A DNA stretch of 64,000 bases from Croceibacterium_A sp044506885 (GTDB lineage: Bacteria; Pseudomonadota; Alphaproteobacteria; Sphingomonadales; Sphingomonadaceae). The DNA lies in NCBI GenBank assembly GCA_044506885.1, contig JBIQKC010000005.1, forward strand, positions 1 through 64,000. Reading direction: 5' to 3'. Of this stretch, positions 44,439 through 53,271 are shown piece by piece. The notes beneath the pieces are model-generated. The model did no database searches. It was given only the letters and a program-made list of their open reading frames with translations, and was not told where the DNA came from. Within the stretch, counting starts at the first letter, position 1. Each line of letters begins with the position of its first letter. Position numbers and translations under genes: made by a program.

Positions 44439-46315
44439 TGGAACAGCAGGCGCTGGTTATCGCGCTGGTCGGCGTGCTTGGCATCGGCGCGCAATGGCTT
44501 GCCTGGCGGACCGGGTGGCCGGCGATCGTCCTGATGCTGGCGGCGGGCTGCTTCGCCGGACCGGTGTTCGGCCTGTTCGATCCGCGCGAGACTTTCGGAG
44601 AATTCCTCGGACCGGCGGTGTCGATCGGCGTCGCGCTGATCCTGTTCGAAGGCGGGCTCGGCCTCGATTTTCGCGAGTTCAGGAAATACGGCGAAGGGGT
44701 GCGGCGGCTGGTCTTCCTGGGCGTCCCGCTCGGATGGCTGTTCGGTGCGCTGGCCTGCTACTATATCGCCGGGCTGGTCTGGCCGGTGGCGGTATTGTTC
44801 GCCGGAATCCTGGTGGTCACCGGGCCGACCGTGGTCCTGCCGCTGCTTCGCCAGTCCAGCATCAGCCCGCGCCCATCGGCGATCCTGCGCTGGGAAGCGA
44901 TCGTCAACGATCCGATCGGCGCGCTCTGCGCGGTCATCGCCTACGAGTATTTCCGCCTTTCGGCCGACGGCGCGACACCGATCGAGGCCGTGCCGCGGAT
45001 CCTCGTCGCCGGCCTGATTGCGGGGTTCATCGGCTACGGAGCCGCCCGCATCGTCGCCTGGAGTTTCCCGCGCGGCCTGGCGCCGGAATTCCTCAAGGCC
45101 CCGATCCTCCTCGTCGCGGTGATCGGCGTCTTCGTCGGCTGCAACATGATCGCGCACGAAGCGGGCCTGATGGCGGTCACGGTCATGGGCATCGCGCTGG
45201 CCAACATGCATGTCGCCAGCCTGCGCAGCATTCATCCGTTCAAGCACAGTATCGCGATTCTGCTCGTTTCCGGCATCTTCGTCGTTCTTGCCGGATCGCT
45301 CGAGCTGTCGGAGCTGCGGAAGTTCGAATGGCGCTTCGGGGTGTTCCTGCTCGCGCTGCTGTTTCTCGTTCGTCCGGCCACGGTCCTTGGCAGCCTGCTG
45401 TTCACCAGCATTCCGTGGAAGGAACGGCTGTTTCTCGCCTGGATCGCGCCGCGCGGCATCGTCATGGTCGCGGTCTCGGGCCTGTTCGCGCTGCGTCTCG
45501 AAGAGCTCGGCTACGGCGACGGGACGCTGCTGATCGGCCTGAGTTTCGCCGTGGTCGTGGCGACGATCGTCGCGCACGGCTTCACGATCAACTTCGCCGC
45601 CCGGCACCTGGGCGTGAAAGGCGAAAGCCGCCCCGGCCTGCTGATTGTCGGCGCCAATCCCTGGACGGTCGCTCTCGCCCGGCAAATGCATGAACTCAAG
45701 ACGCCGGTCCTGGTGGTCGATTCGAACTGGGATCGACTGAAGCCGGCGCGCGCGGCCGGGCTTCCGGTCTACCATGGAGAGATTCTCAACGAAGCGGCCG
45801 AGTATAATCTCGACCTGTCGCCATTCCAGGTGCTCGTCGCCGCGACCGATAACGAGGCTTACAACACGCTCGTCTGCGCGGAATTCGCGCCCGAGATCGG
45901 CACCGATTCAGTCTACCAGCTCGGCGAGGCCGAAAGCGACGAGGATCGTCGCAAGCTGCCCGCCTCGCTGAAAGGGCGGGCGCTGTTCACCAGCGGGCTC
46001 GGTGCGGAGGACATTCACCAGCGACAGGCTGACGGGTGGGTGTTTCGCCGAACGCGGCTTTCGGATCAGTTCGACCTCGAAGATGCAAAGGGCGTCCTGC
46101 CCGAAGCGGCCGACATGCTGTTGCTGCTGCGCGCGAACGGGCGGATGCGGTTCTTCACCCACGCCGCCGCGCCGGAACCGCAGGCGGGCGACACGATCGT
46201 CTCGTTCTCCCCGCCGCGTGAGAAGTCTCCGGAAAAGGCTGCCGCGCGAAAGCAGGCAAAGGCCAAGGGGGCGGGACGAAACAAGGGGAGAGCGAATGTG
46301 AAGGTCGAGACATGA
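44438..46315 (+). CDS. CPA-family cation/proton antiporter with TrkA-N domain
   Basis: 625 aa. Residues about 1-390 form a CPA antiporter membrane domain (LFEGGLGLDFREF, GPTVVLPLLRQSSI, WEAIVNDPIGALCAV, RGIVMVAVSGLFAL). From about 400 a Rossmann domain (GLLIVGANPWTVALARQMHEL, VVDSNWDRLKPARAAGLPVYHGE) suggests nucleotide gating. The C-terminus is Lys/Ala-rich. It could exchange K+ or Na+ for H+. TTG 44429 is a possible earlier start. It overlaps the OmpA-like gene by ATGA. Confidence 0.9.
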   Translation: MEQQALVIALVGVLGIGAQWLAWRTGWPAIVLMLAAGCFAGPVFGLFDPRETFGEFLGPAVSIGVALILFEGGLGLDFREFRKYGEGVRRLVFLGVPLGWLFGALACYYIAGLVWPVAVLFAGILVVTGPTVVLPLLRQSSISPRPSAILRWEAIVNDPIGALCAVIAYEYFRLSADGATPIEAVPRILVAGLIAGFIGYGAARIVAWSFPRGLAPEFLKAPILLVAVIGVFVGCNMIAHEAGLMAVTVMGIALANMHVASLRSIHPFKHSIAILLVSGIFVVLAGSLELSELRKFEWRFGVFLLALLFLVRPATVLGSLLFTSIPWKERLFLAWIAPRGIVMVAVSGLFALRLEELGYGDGTLLIGLSFAVVVATIVAHGFTINFAARHLGVKGESRPGLLIVGANPWTVALARQMHELKTPVLVVDSNWDRLKPARAAGLPVYHGEILNEAAEYNLDLSPFQVLVAATDNEAYNTLVCAEFAPEIGTDSVYQLGEAESDEDRRKLPASLKGRALFTSGLGAEDIHQRQADGWVFRRTRLSDQFDLEDAKGVLPEAADMLLLLRANGRMRFFTHAAAPEPQAGDTIVSFSPPREKSPEKAAARKQAKAKGAGRNKGRANVKVET

Positions 46316-46926
46316 ACAGGGGCCGGGCCATGATCGCCGCGCCCGCCTTCGCCGGGGCGCTGATGGTGGCGGCATGCGGCGATAGCGGACGCGATGGGCA
46401 GCCGTCTCCCACGCCCGAGGAGGCGGCCCAGCCCCCGGAAGTCGAGCAGCCTCCGGTGTCGATATTCCGGCCGGAAGTCGCGCCCGCGCCGGCCGAACCG
46501 GCTCCGCCGCCGCCCTATGACGCCGTGATCGGTTTCCCCGAAGGCGGATACGCGCTCGATGCCGCGGCGGTGGAAGACCTCGGCAAGGCGCTCGAGTCGC
46601 CGCAACTCGCCGCAGGATGGCCGATAGTCCTGCGCGGGCACAGCGATTCCGCTGGCTCGGACGAAACCAATCTGCGCGTGTCCGAACGCCGCGCCGAAGC
46701 CGTTGCCGCTTGGCTGGCGGAGCAAGGCGTGGACGAGACAAGGATCTCGATCGTCCCGCTCGGCGAGCAGAACCCGGCCGAACCCAACGCGAAACCGGAC
46801 GGTTCGCCCAATGAAGCCGGCCGCGCGCGCAACCGCCGCGTCGAAATCTCGATCGCGCCGCCATCGGCCGAACCCGAGGCCGACGCCGAACAGGATGTCT
46901 CGCCGGAGGCCGACGACGCGGCTTGA
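46312..46926 (+). CDS. OmpA-family lipoprotein
   Basis: 204 aa. A lipoprotein signal ends in LMVAAC (Cys about residue 22), a Pro/Glu-rich linker follows, then an OmpA-like peptidoglycan-binding domain (LRGHSDSAGSDETNLRVSERRAEAV, VPLGEQNPAEPN, RARNRRVEISI). An acidic tail ends the protein. It is co-transcribed with the antiporter, which hints at an envelope role linked to ion homeostasis. Confidence 0.88.
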   Translation: MNRGRAMIAAPAFAGALMVAACGDSGRDGQPSPTPEEAAQPPEVEQPPVSIFRPEVAPAPAEPAPPPPYDAVIGFPEGGYALDAAAVEDLGKALESPQLAAGWPIVLRGHSDSAGSDETNLRVSERRAEAVAAWLAEQGVDETRISIVPLGEQNPAEPNAKPDGSPNEAGRARNRRVEISIAPPSAEPEADAEQDVSPEADDAA

Positions 46927-46963
46927 CGCGACCCGCTCGCCAATGGCATTCGCGCCGCCGCGG

Positions 46964-47037
46964 GCGGGTGTAGCTCAATGGTAGAGCAGAAGCCTTCCAA
47001 GCTTACGACGAGGGTTCGATTCCCTTCACCCGCTCCA
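46964..47037 (+). tRNA. tRNA-Gly (anticodon TCC)
   Basis: Cloverleaf with acceptor GCGGGTG/CACCCGC, D-arm GCTC/GAGC, anticodon loop CTTCCAA (TCC, Gly), T-arm GAGGG-TTCGATT-CCCTT, discriminator T and encoded CCA at 47035-47037. Confidence 0.96.
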
Positions 47038-47104
47038 GCTCTCTTTCCGCATTTCCACGCCGCTGGCCGCCGGGGCTTGCGATTGGAACGTGATGAGCGG
47101 GAGG

Positions 47105-49966
47105 TCACGCTCCCAGCTTGCGCGCCAGCGCCTCCGCCTCGGCGCGGTTGACTTCCTGCGGCAGCAGCGAGTCGCGCATGATCGGCAGCGCCTGGCCGAG
47201 CAGCCGGCGCGCCTCGGCCCGGTCGCCGCGATCGAAGCGGATCGCGGCCAGCTCGGCGCGGGCGATCGCCAGATCGACCGGCACGGCGCCCGCTTGAAAT
47301 TGCCGGACTGCTTCGCGCTGGGCGCGCTCGGCCGCGGCGAGATCACCGCGCTGCCGGGCGAAGGCGGCGTCATAGCGCAGGATCTGGGTGAACACGCGAT
47401 GCGTTTCCGGCACCACCTTCGCCCAGCGCGCCCTGGCTTCTTCGAGCAAACGCTGGCCGTTCGCGGCATCGCCCATGCGCCGGGCCAGCACCACGCGGTT
47501 CCACGTCAGCAGCGCATACTCGACCGAATCCTCGCCTTCGAGACGGCGCGCGGCTTGTTGAAGGCGGCGCAGGCGCGTGTCGGCCTCGGCGAAGCGACCG
47601 GCGAGGACGAGGCCGCGCGCGTAGTTGCGCTCGAGGTAGCGCCGCTGCACCGCGTCCGCCTCAACTCCGGCCTCGTCGAACGCGGCGAGGCTGGCCTCGA
47701 ACAGCTCCAGCGCGCGGGCATAGTCGCCGGCGCTCTCGTACGTCGCGCCGATGTTGCCGAGCGTGACCGCCATCTGCACCGGCGCACCGTTCGCTTCGCG
47801 GCGCAACTGCCGCCCGTGCTCCAGCGCCTCGATCGCTTCGCGATAGCGGCCGAGATCGTTCAGTACGGTGCCCAGCAGGTTGTATGTCGAGGCCGCGTTC
47901 GTTCCGGTTGCGCCGGTGGTTTGGCCGTGAATGGCGATAGCCTGGCGGATCAGCGGCTCGGCGGCGGCGGGATCGCCGTTGTAGGCGAGCGCTTCGGCCT
48001 TGGCCTCCAGCAGCACGGCGCGCCCCGGCGATTGCGCCGGCAGCCCGCGCGCGTCGGCCAGCGCCAGCGCGTCGTCGGCCAGTTGCAGCGCGCGCGGATA
48101 GTCGCCGGTCTGGGACAACTGGCTGCTCAGCATCTGGTACACGTTGAGCACGCTCATCACGCCGTCCATCGGCGGATCGGGCATTGTTCTCGCCAGCTCG
48201 ACCGCTCGCAGCCATTGCTTCTCGGCGGTGTCGTAGTCCTGCGTCCGATGATAGGCGTAGCCCAGCTCCTCGAGCGCCTTGAACTCCTGTAGCGGGTCGC
48301 CGTCGGCGAAGCGTCGGCGCAGCGCCGCCGCGCGCTCGGCCGCCGCGAGGCTTTCCTTGCCGCGATCCAGCGAGCCGAGGGTGAAGGAATAAGTGCTGAT
48401 GTCCTCGGCCAGCGCCAGCGCCTCGTCACTGCTTTGCGGCTCCAGCCCGCGCAGGCCGGCTTCGAGCAGCTCCACGGCGATCTTCGTTTCGCCCAGCGAA
48501 TGATACAGCCGGCCGAGCAGGCGCTGCACCGCCTGCCGCACCAGCGGATCGATCTGCTCGCGCCCGTCGAGCTGTTCGCGCGCCTTGTCGAGCAACTGGC
48601 GCACGCTGACTTCGGTGCTCAGCGCGTTCTCCGGCGCAGCGGCGGCCAGCGTGTCGGTGAGGAACGCCAGCGCCTCGCGCGAGGTGGCGCTCTCGCGCTC
48701 TGCGATGCGCGCCTGCTGCCGCGCCTCGTACGCCTGCCACAGCGCCACGCCCGAGCCGCCCACGATCGCCAGCAGCGCAACGGCGGCGGCGGCGGCCGGC
48801 AATCGGTTGCGCCGCAGCCACAGGCGGGCGCGCAGCGCGCGGCCGGGCGGGGCGATGCGCAGTGGGCGGTCATCCAGCCAGCGCTGCAAGTCGTCGGCCA
48901 CTGCTTCCGCCGAAGGATAAGCGTGCGCCGGTTCGCGGCCGAGGCAGCCAAGCACGATGTTCGACAGCGCGCCATGCAGCGCCTTCGCCAGTTCGGCCGG
49001 CAACAATCCGCCGCGCAACGCGGCCTGTTCCTCGCTCGCTTGCGCCGCCGCGCGGGTCAGCGGCTCGGGATCGCGTTCCAGCAACTGCACCTGTTTCGGC
49101 AGCGGAGTGCTGGAGCTGAGGCCGAACGGGTGCGCTCCGCTTAGCAGCCGGTGCAGCACTACGCCGAGCTGCCAGACATCGGTGGCGGTGGTGATCGGCG
49201 CGGCGTGCAACTGCTCGGGACTGGCATATTCGAGCGTCAGGGCGCGGTCGTGCGTGGCGGTGGCGGCGCTGTCCTCGAGTTCCTTGGCGATGCCGAAATC
49301 GAGCAGCTTGGTCCGGCCGCCCGTGTCCACCAGGATGTTCGAGGGCTTGAGGTCGCGATGCACCACCAGGTTGCGGTGCGCGAAGGCGACCGCATCGAGC
49401 ACTTGCAGGAACAGCGCGATCCGTTCGCGCAGGCCCAGCCGGCGCTCGTCGCACCAGCGGTCGATCGGCACGCCGTCGACATATTCCATCACGAAGTACG
49501 GCTCGGAGCCAGGGGCGAAACCGCCGTCGAGCAGGGTCGCGATGTTGGGGTGCTGCAATTGCGCCAGCAACTGCCGTTCGCGCAGAAAGCGCTCGCGCGC
49601 CGCGGGCGAGTCCGCCGATCCCCGGATCAGTTTGAGCGCGGCCCGCTGCGCGTAGGCGCCGTCCGCCCGCTGCGCTTCGTACACCGCGCCCATTCCGCCG
49701 CGCCCGATAGCGCGGACGATCCGCCACGCGCCGATGGCGCGGCCATCCATCTCCTCCTCGGCGTCCAGCGCGGCGCTCCAGCGCCGGGACCCTCCGGCAA
49801 AGGGTTCGGCGGTCCGGGCATCGGCGGCCAGCATGGCTTCGGCCAGCGAGCGAAGCTCCGCATCTCCGGCGCACAGCTCGTCGAGCCGCGCCGCGCGTTC
49901 CTCCGCCGGCAGGTCGGCGAGCTGTTCGAAGATGCGCATCGCGCGGGAGTTGCGGCCGGTGGTCAT
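47105..49966 (-). CDS. Ser/Thr protein kinase with C-terminal TPR repeats
   Basis: 953 aa. An acidic helical N-terminus (about 1-75) precedes a Hanks-type kinase domain: Gly loop GRGGMG (88-93), catalytic Lys in ALKLI (about 112), HRDLKPSN (203-210), DFG (223-225) and the YASPEQ APE-equivalent (247-252). A single transmembrane helix lies at about 389-410. About 540 residues of helical TPR-like repeats follow (for example NLLGTVLNDLGRYREAIEALEHG and LGNIGATYESAGDYARALELFEASL). With the kinase N-terminal, the TPR part should lie outside the membrane as a sensor or scaffold. ATG 49966 overlaps the sigma factor stop by ATGA. Confidence 0.92.
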   Translation of the reverse strand: MTTGRNSRAMRIFEQLADLPAEERAARLDELCAGDAELRSLAEAMLAADARTAEPFAGGSRRWSAALDAEEEMDGRAIGAWRIVRAIGRGGMGAVYEAQRADGAYAQRAALKLIRGSADSPAARERFLRERQLLAQLQHPNIATLLDGGFAPGSEPYFVMEYVDGVPIDRWCDERRLGLRERIALFLQVLDAVAFAHRNLVVHRDLKPSNILVDTGGRTKLLDFGIAKELEDSAATATHDRALTLEYASPEQLHAAPITTATDVWQLGVVLHRLLSGAHPFGLSSSTPLPKQVQLLERDPEPLTRAAAQASEEQAALRGGLLPAELAKALHGALSNIVLGCLGREPAHAYPSAEAVADDLQRWLDDRPLRIAPPGRALRARLWLRRNRLPAAAAAVALLAIVGGSGVALWQAYEARQQARIAERESATSREALAFLTDTLAAAAPENALSTEVSVRQLLDKAREQLDGREQIDPLVRQAVQRLLGRLYHSLGETKIAVELLEAGLRGLEPQSSDEALALAEDISTYSFTLGSLDRGKESLAAAERAAALRRRFADGDPLQEFKALEELGYAYHRTQDYDTAEKQWLRAVELARTMPDPPMDGVMSVLNVYQMLSSQLSQTGDYPRALQLADDALALADARGLPAQSPGRAVLLEAKAEALAYNGDPAAAEPLIRQAIAIHGQTTGATGTNAASTYNLLGTVLNDLGRYREAIEALEHGRQLRREANGAPVQMAVTLGNIGATYESAGDYARALELFEASLAAFDEAGVEADAVQRRYLERNYARGLVLAGRFAEADTRLRRLQQAARRLEGEDSVEYALLTWNRVVLARRMGDAANGQRLLEEARARWAKVVPETHRVFTQILRYDAAFARQRGDLAAAERAQREAVRQFQAGAVPVDLAIARAELAAIRFDRGDRAEARRLLGQALPIMRDSLLPQEVNRAEAEALARKLGA

Positions 49967-50523
49967 TGCGCCAGCTTCGCCGCCATCCAGGCGCGGGCGC
50001 GGCGCCAGTCGCGACGCACGGTGGATTCGCTGATTTCCAGCAGTGCGGCGATTTCGGTTTCTTCGTAGCCGCCGAAATAACGCAGCTCGACGATCTGCGC
50101 GGCGCGCGGATCGAACTCCTGCAATTCCTCCAGCAAGGCGTGGAGCGTCAGCACTTCGATATCGGCTTCCGGCTCGGCCAGTGCCCTCGCGGCCAGCGTT
50201 ACGGCTATCGCCCCACCGCCGCGTTTGGATGCTTGCACCGCCCTGGCGTGATCGACCAGCACGAACCGCATTGCGCGGGTGGAAAGGGCCAGCAGGTGGT
50301 TGCGGTCGGCCGCCGCCAGTACTGCGCCGTCGGCCAGCTTCAGCCACGCCTCGTGCACCAGCGCGGTGGTCTGGAACGCCTCGCGCCGCCCGCGCAACTG
50401 CCGCCGCGCGGCTTGCTTGAGCTGGTCGTAGAGCGCGGCATAGGCGGCATCGTGCGCCTCGGCATCGCCCGCCCGGCTGCGCGCCAGCCACTGGGTGATC
50501 GGTGCTCCCGCCGTCGCGTTCAT
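49963..50523 (-). CDS. ECF sigma factor (TIGR02999/ECF43-like)
   Basis: 186 aa. Sigma region 2 is seen around LKQAARRQLRGRREAFQTTALVHEAWLKLAD, and region 4 as YFGGYEETEIAALLEISESTVRRDWRRARAW, a helix-turn-helix. In place of the acidic residues usual in region 2.2 of ECF factors, this protein has Thr-Thr (residues 52-53, FQTTALVHEA), a trait of kinase-linked ECF families. No anti-sigma factor gene is nearby; the downstream kinase overlaps it. It is divergent from the trimeric autotransporter gene. ATG 50523 is the preferred start. Confidence 0.88.
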   Translation of the reverse strand: MNATAGAPITQWLARSRAGDAEAHDAAYAALYDQLKQAARRQLRGRREAFQTTALVHEAWLKLADGAVLAAADRNHLLALSTRAMRFVLVDHARAVQASKRGGGAIAVTLAARALAEPEADIEVLTLHALLEELQEFDPRAAQIVELRYFGGYEETEIAALLEISESTVRRDWRRARAWMAAKLAQ

Positions 50524-50629
50524 GAATGCCGCCCCCTCAAAAAAACCGCCCAAGCGTGACCGGTGACGGCGGCCTTTTTCGATAACCCCTTTAGCCGGTC
50601 CGCGACGGACCGCCAACTCCGAGGGGGCA
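50524..50629. promoter_or_regulatory. Divergent promoter region of the sigma/kinase and adhesin genes
   Basis: 106 bp separate the two divergent starts. It contains an inverted repeat GGTCCG-CGA-CGGACC (50597-50611) in the adhesin leader. I cannot mark -35 or -10 elements with confidence. The short distance means shared regulation is likely. Confidence 0.5.
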
Positions 50630-53206
50630 ATGTCCATGCGTACCAATCGTTATCTGCTCGCGGCTTCCGCGCTGACCCTGGCCGTGCTGGCCGTTCCTTC
50701 GCTCCCCGCGCGCGCCGGCGAGGTCTGCGACACCGCAGCGGCGGGCGAAGCCGGCAGCACCGGCGCCACCGCCGCCGGCGACGATGCGCTCGCCTGCGGC
50801 CCCGGCAATACCGCCAGCGGCGAGCGCAGCACCGCCGTCGGCAACGGCAACACCGCCAGCCATGTGGACAGCACCGCCATGGGCCGCGACAACCAGGCGA
50901 CCGGCATTCTCAGCACCGCTGTCGGCGCCCGGAACAGGGCCACCCAGCACTACGGCGTGGCCGTCGGCTACAACAATGCCGCCGGTGGCAACATGAGCAC
51001 CGCGCTGGGCGTCAACAACGAAACCTACGATCAATACTCCAGCGCCGTTGGCTACTACAACGATGCGAGGATGGGCGGCAGCGCCTTCGGCAGGGAAAAC
51101 CGCGCCGATCAGCGGAGCGCCGCCGCGTTCGGCGACAACAACGACGCCGTGGCGCAGCAAGCCACCGCCATCGGCGACAACAACACTGCCGCCGCCCTCG
51201 GCAGCACCGCCATCGGCAGCTACAGCGGCGTGGCCGCCGGCGCCGACTATGCGCTGGCCATCGGCAATGGCGACGAGACCACCCTGGGCGCCACCGTGGC
51301 CGCCGGCGCAACCAGCGCCATCGCCATCGGCCGCGACGCGGAAGTGGCGGGGAATGCCTTCAATTCCATCGTCATCGGCTATGGCAGCCGCGCTGGTGGG
51401 GAAAGGACCATCGCCATCGGCGAAAGCAGCATCGCCAATGGCTCCGACGGCGTCGCCGTGGGTGTGAGCAACACCGCCAGCGGCACCCAGTCCAGCGCCT
51501 TCGGCTACGGCAACACCGCCAGTGCGCAGTTCGCGAGCGCTTTCGGCAACAACAGCGTGGCCAGCGGCTATGGCAGCACCGCGCTCGGGTTCCTGGCGCT
51601 TGCCGACCAGCAATTCACCGTATCGGTGGGTGGCGGCAACCTTGAAGGCACGATCGTCCGCAATCGCATCGTCAACATGGCCGACGGCATCGACGATTTC
51701 GACGCGGTCAACGTGCGCCAGTTGACCGCGGCTATCGCCGGAGTCGGCGGCGGCGGCGGTGGCGGCGGCGGGGGCGGCGGCGGCGGGGTGAACTATTTTA
51801 GCGTCAACAGCGCGGCCATCGGCGCGGGCAGCAACCACGCCAACGACGGCGCGACCGGCGCCGATGCGTTGGCGGTGGGCGTGCGCAACAGCGCCACCGC
51901 CGCCGGCAGCACAGCGGTTGGCAGCGACAACACCGTGGGGCGCGGTAGCGCCTTCGGCTCCGGTAACATCGTCGCCCCTGCGGACGACTATTACGATGCG
52001 CTGGCGGTCGGCACCGCCAACACGGTGGAAGCGGACGGGGGCGTCGCCGTGGGCCTGCGCAACACCGTTACCGGTCTGGACGGTATCGCCATCGGTCACG
52101 ACAGCTCCGCCGGCGGCGGTATCGCCATCGGCGGGCAGGCGTTGGCCGCGGACGGGATCGCGATCGGCCGGGACAGCGGCGCGCTGTTCGGCTCCACGAT
52201 GCCGATCGAGGGCGTGGCGCTGGGCAACGGCGCGCGATTGTGGAGCGACGCCGAATACAGCGTGGCGCTGGGCTTCGGCGCGGTGGCGATGGAGCCCTGG
52301 ACCGTGTCGGTGGGAGACACCGAGCATCAGCGACGCATCGTCAACGTCGCCGCCGGCACTTCGCTGACCGACGCGGTCAACGTCTCGCAGCTCGGCAGCG
52401 TGATCGGCTGGCTCGGCGGCGGGGCGAGCTATGCCGGCGGCGTGTTCACCGCACCGACCTATGTCATCCAGGGCGGCAGCTACAATAATGTGGGCACCGC
52501 CTTCGAGGCGGTGAACGGCGCGCTGACTTCGCTCGGCGGCCGCGTGGGCGCGCTGGAAGCAGGCGGTGGCGGCGAAGGCGGGGGCGCGCAGGGTCCGGCC
52601 GGCCCGCAAGGCCCGGCCGGTCCGCAAGGGCCGGCTGGTCCAGCGGGCGCGCAGGGCCCCGCAGGCCCTCAGGGTCCGGCCGGAGCCGGAGCCGATCCGG
52701 CCGTGCTCACCGCGCTGGAAAGCGACGTGCAGGCGCAGGGCGAGGCGATCGTGGTGCTGAGCGACGAGGTCGCCACGGTCGAGGCCGGCGTCGCCACGCA
52801 CACCGGGCAGATCGCCTCGCTCGGCAGCCGCGTGGCTTCGGTCGAGACCGACCTTTCGGCGATAACCGGCGGTTCCTACACCGCGCTGGCGGGCGACGTG
52901 GCGGCTCTCCAAGGCCGGGTCGGAACGCTGGAAGGCCGCGTGGGCGCGATGGAGCAGGGGCTGACGCAACTCGAGCGGCGCAGCAATGCCGGCATCGCCG
53001 CGGCCATGGCGCTGGGCGGGACGATGATCGTGCCCGACAGCACCGTGTCGCTGAACTTCAACCTCGCCACCTATCGCGGCGAACAGGGCTTCTCCGGCAC
53101 CGTAGCCGCGCGCGTGGCGCCCAGGATATACGTCACCGGCGGTTTCGTCGGCTCGACCGTCAAAGGATCGAACGGCGGCCGCGTGGGCATGGCGGTTGGG
53201 TTCTGA
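50630..53206 (+). CDS. Trimeric autotransporter adhesin (YadA-like) with collagen-like segment
   Basis: 858 aa, secreted through the outer membrane as a trimer. The signal peptide ends near ARAGEV (about residue 29). Head repeats of the SxAxG type fill residues 50-345 (AIGDNNTAAALGSTAIGSYS-like units), then a neck (IVNMADGIDDFDAVNVRQL, about 346-362). A poly-Gly run (about 373-386) leads to a second head and neck (IVNVAAGTSLTDAVNVSQL, about 570-585). About 12 Gly-X-Y collagen-like triplets occupy residues 652-690, then coiled-coil stalk, then the YadA anchor (last about 80 residues, ending VGMAVGF). Divergent from the sigma/kinase pair. Confidence 0.92.
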   Translation: MSMRTNRYLLAASALTLAVLAVPSLPARAGEVCDTAAAGEAGSTGATAAGDDALACGPGNTASGERSTAVGNGNTASHVDSTAMGRDNQATGILSTAVGARNRATQHYGVAVGYNNAAGGNMSTALGVNNETYDQYSSAVGYYNDARMGGSAFGRENRADQRSAAAFGDNNDAVAQQATAIGDNNTAAALGSTAIGSYSGVAAGADYALAIGNGDETTLGATVAAGATSAIAIGRDAEVAGNAFNSIVIGYGSRAGGERTIAIGESSIANGSDGVAVGVSNTASGTQSSAFGYGNTASAQFASAFGNNSVASGYGSTALGFLALADQQFTVSVGGGNLEGTIVRNRIVNMADGIDDFDAVNVRQLTAAIAGVGGGGGGGGGGGGGGVNYFSVNSAAIGAGSNHANDGATGADALAVGVRNSATAAGSTAVGSDNTVGRGSAFGSGNIVAPADDYYDALAVGTANTVEADGGVAVGLRNTVTGLDGIAIGHDSSAGGGIAIGGQALAADGIAIGRDSGALFGSTMPIEGVALGNGARLWSDAEYSVALGFGAVAMEPWTVSVGDTEHQRRIVNVAAGTSLTDAVNVSQLGSVIGWLGGGASYAGGVFTAPTYVIQGGSYNNVGTAFEAVNGALTSLGGRVGALEAGGGGEGGGAQGPAGPQGPAGPQGPAGPAGAQGPAGPQGPAGAGADPAVLTALESDVQAQGEAIVVLSDEVATVEAGVATHTGQIASLGSRVASVETDLSAITGGSYTALAGDVAALQGRVGTLEGRVGAMEQGLTQLERRSNAGIAAAMALGGTMIVPDSTVSLNFNLATYRGEQGFSGTVAARVAPRIYVTGGFVGSTVKGSNGGRVGMAVGF

Positions 53207-53271
53207 GCCTCGCCCCAAGGGGCCGTGCCCGCCGGCGCGGCCCCATCCCTTGATGAAGAAGGACCTGAGCC

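Noticed and set aside
51747..51788. GGC-type microsatellite in the adhesin as a phase-variation switch
   Set aside because: Repeat unit is a codon, so gain or loss changes only Gly number and cannot turn the gene off. Kept as a length-variation idea only.
50591..53218. An 875-codon open frame antisense to the adhesin gene
   Set aside because: It mirrors the Gly- and Ala-rich repeats of the adhesin. There is no signal peptide or known domain, and no start with a ribosome-binding site.
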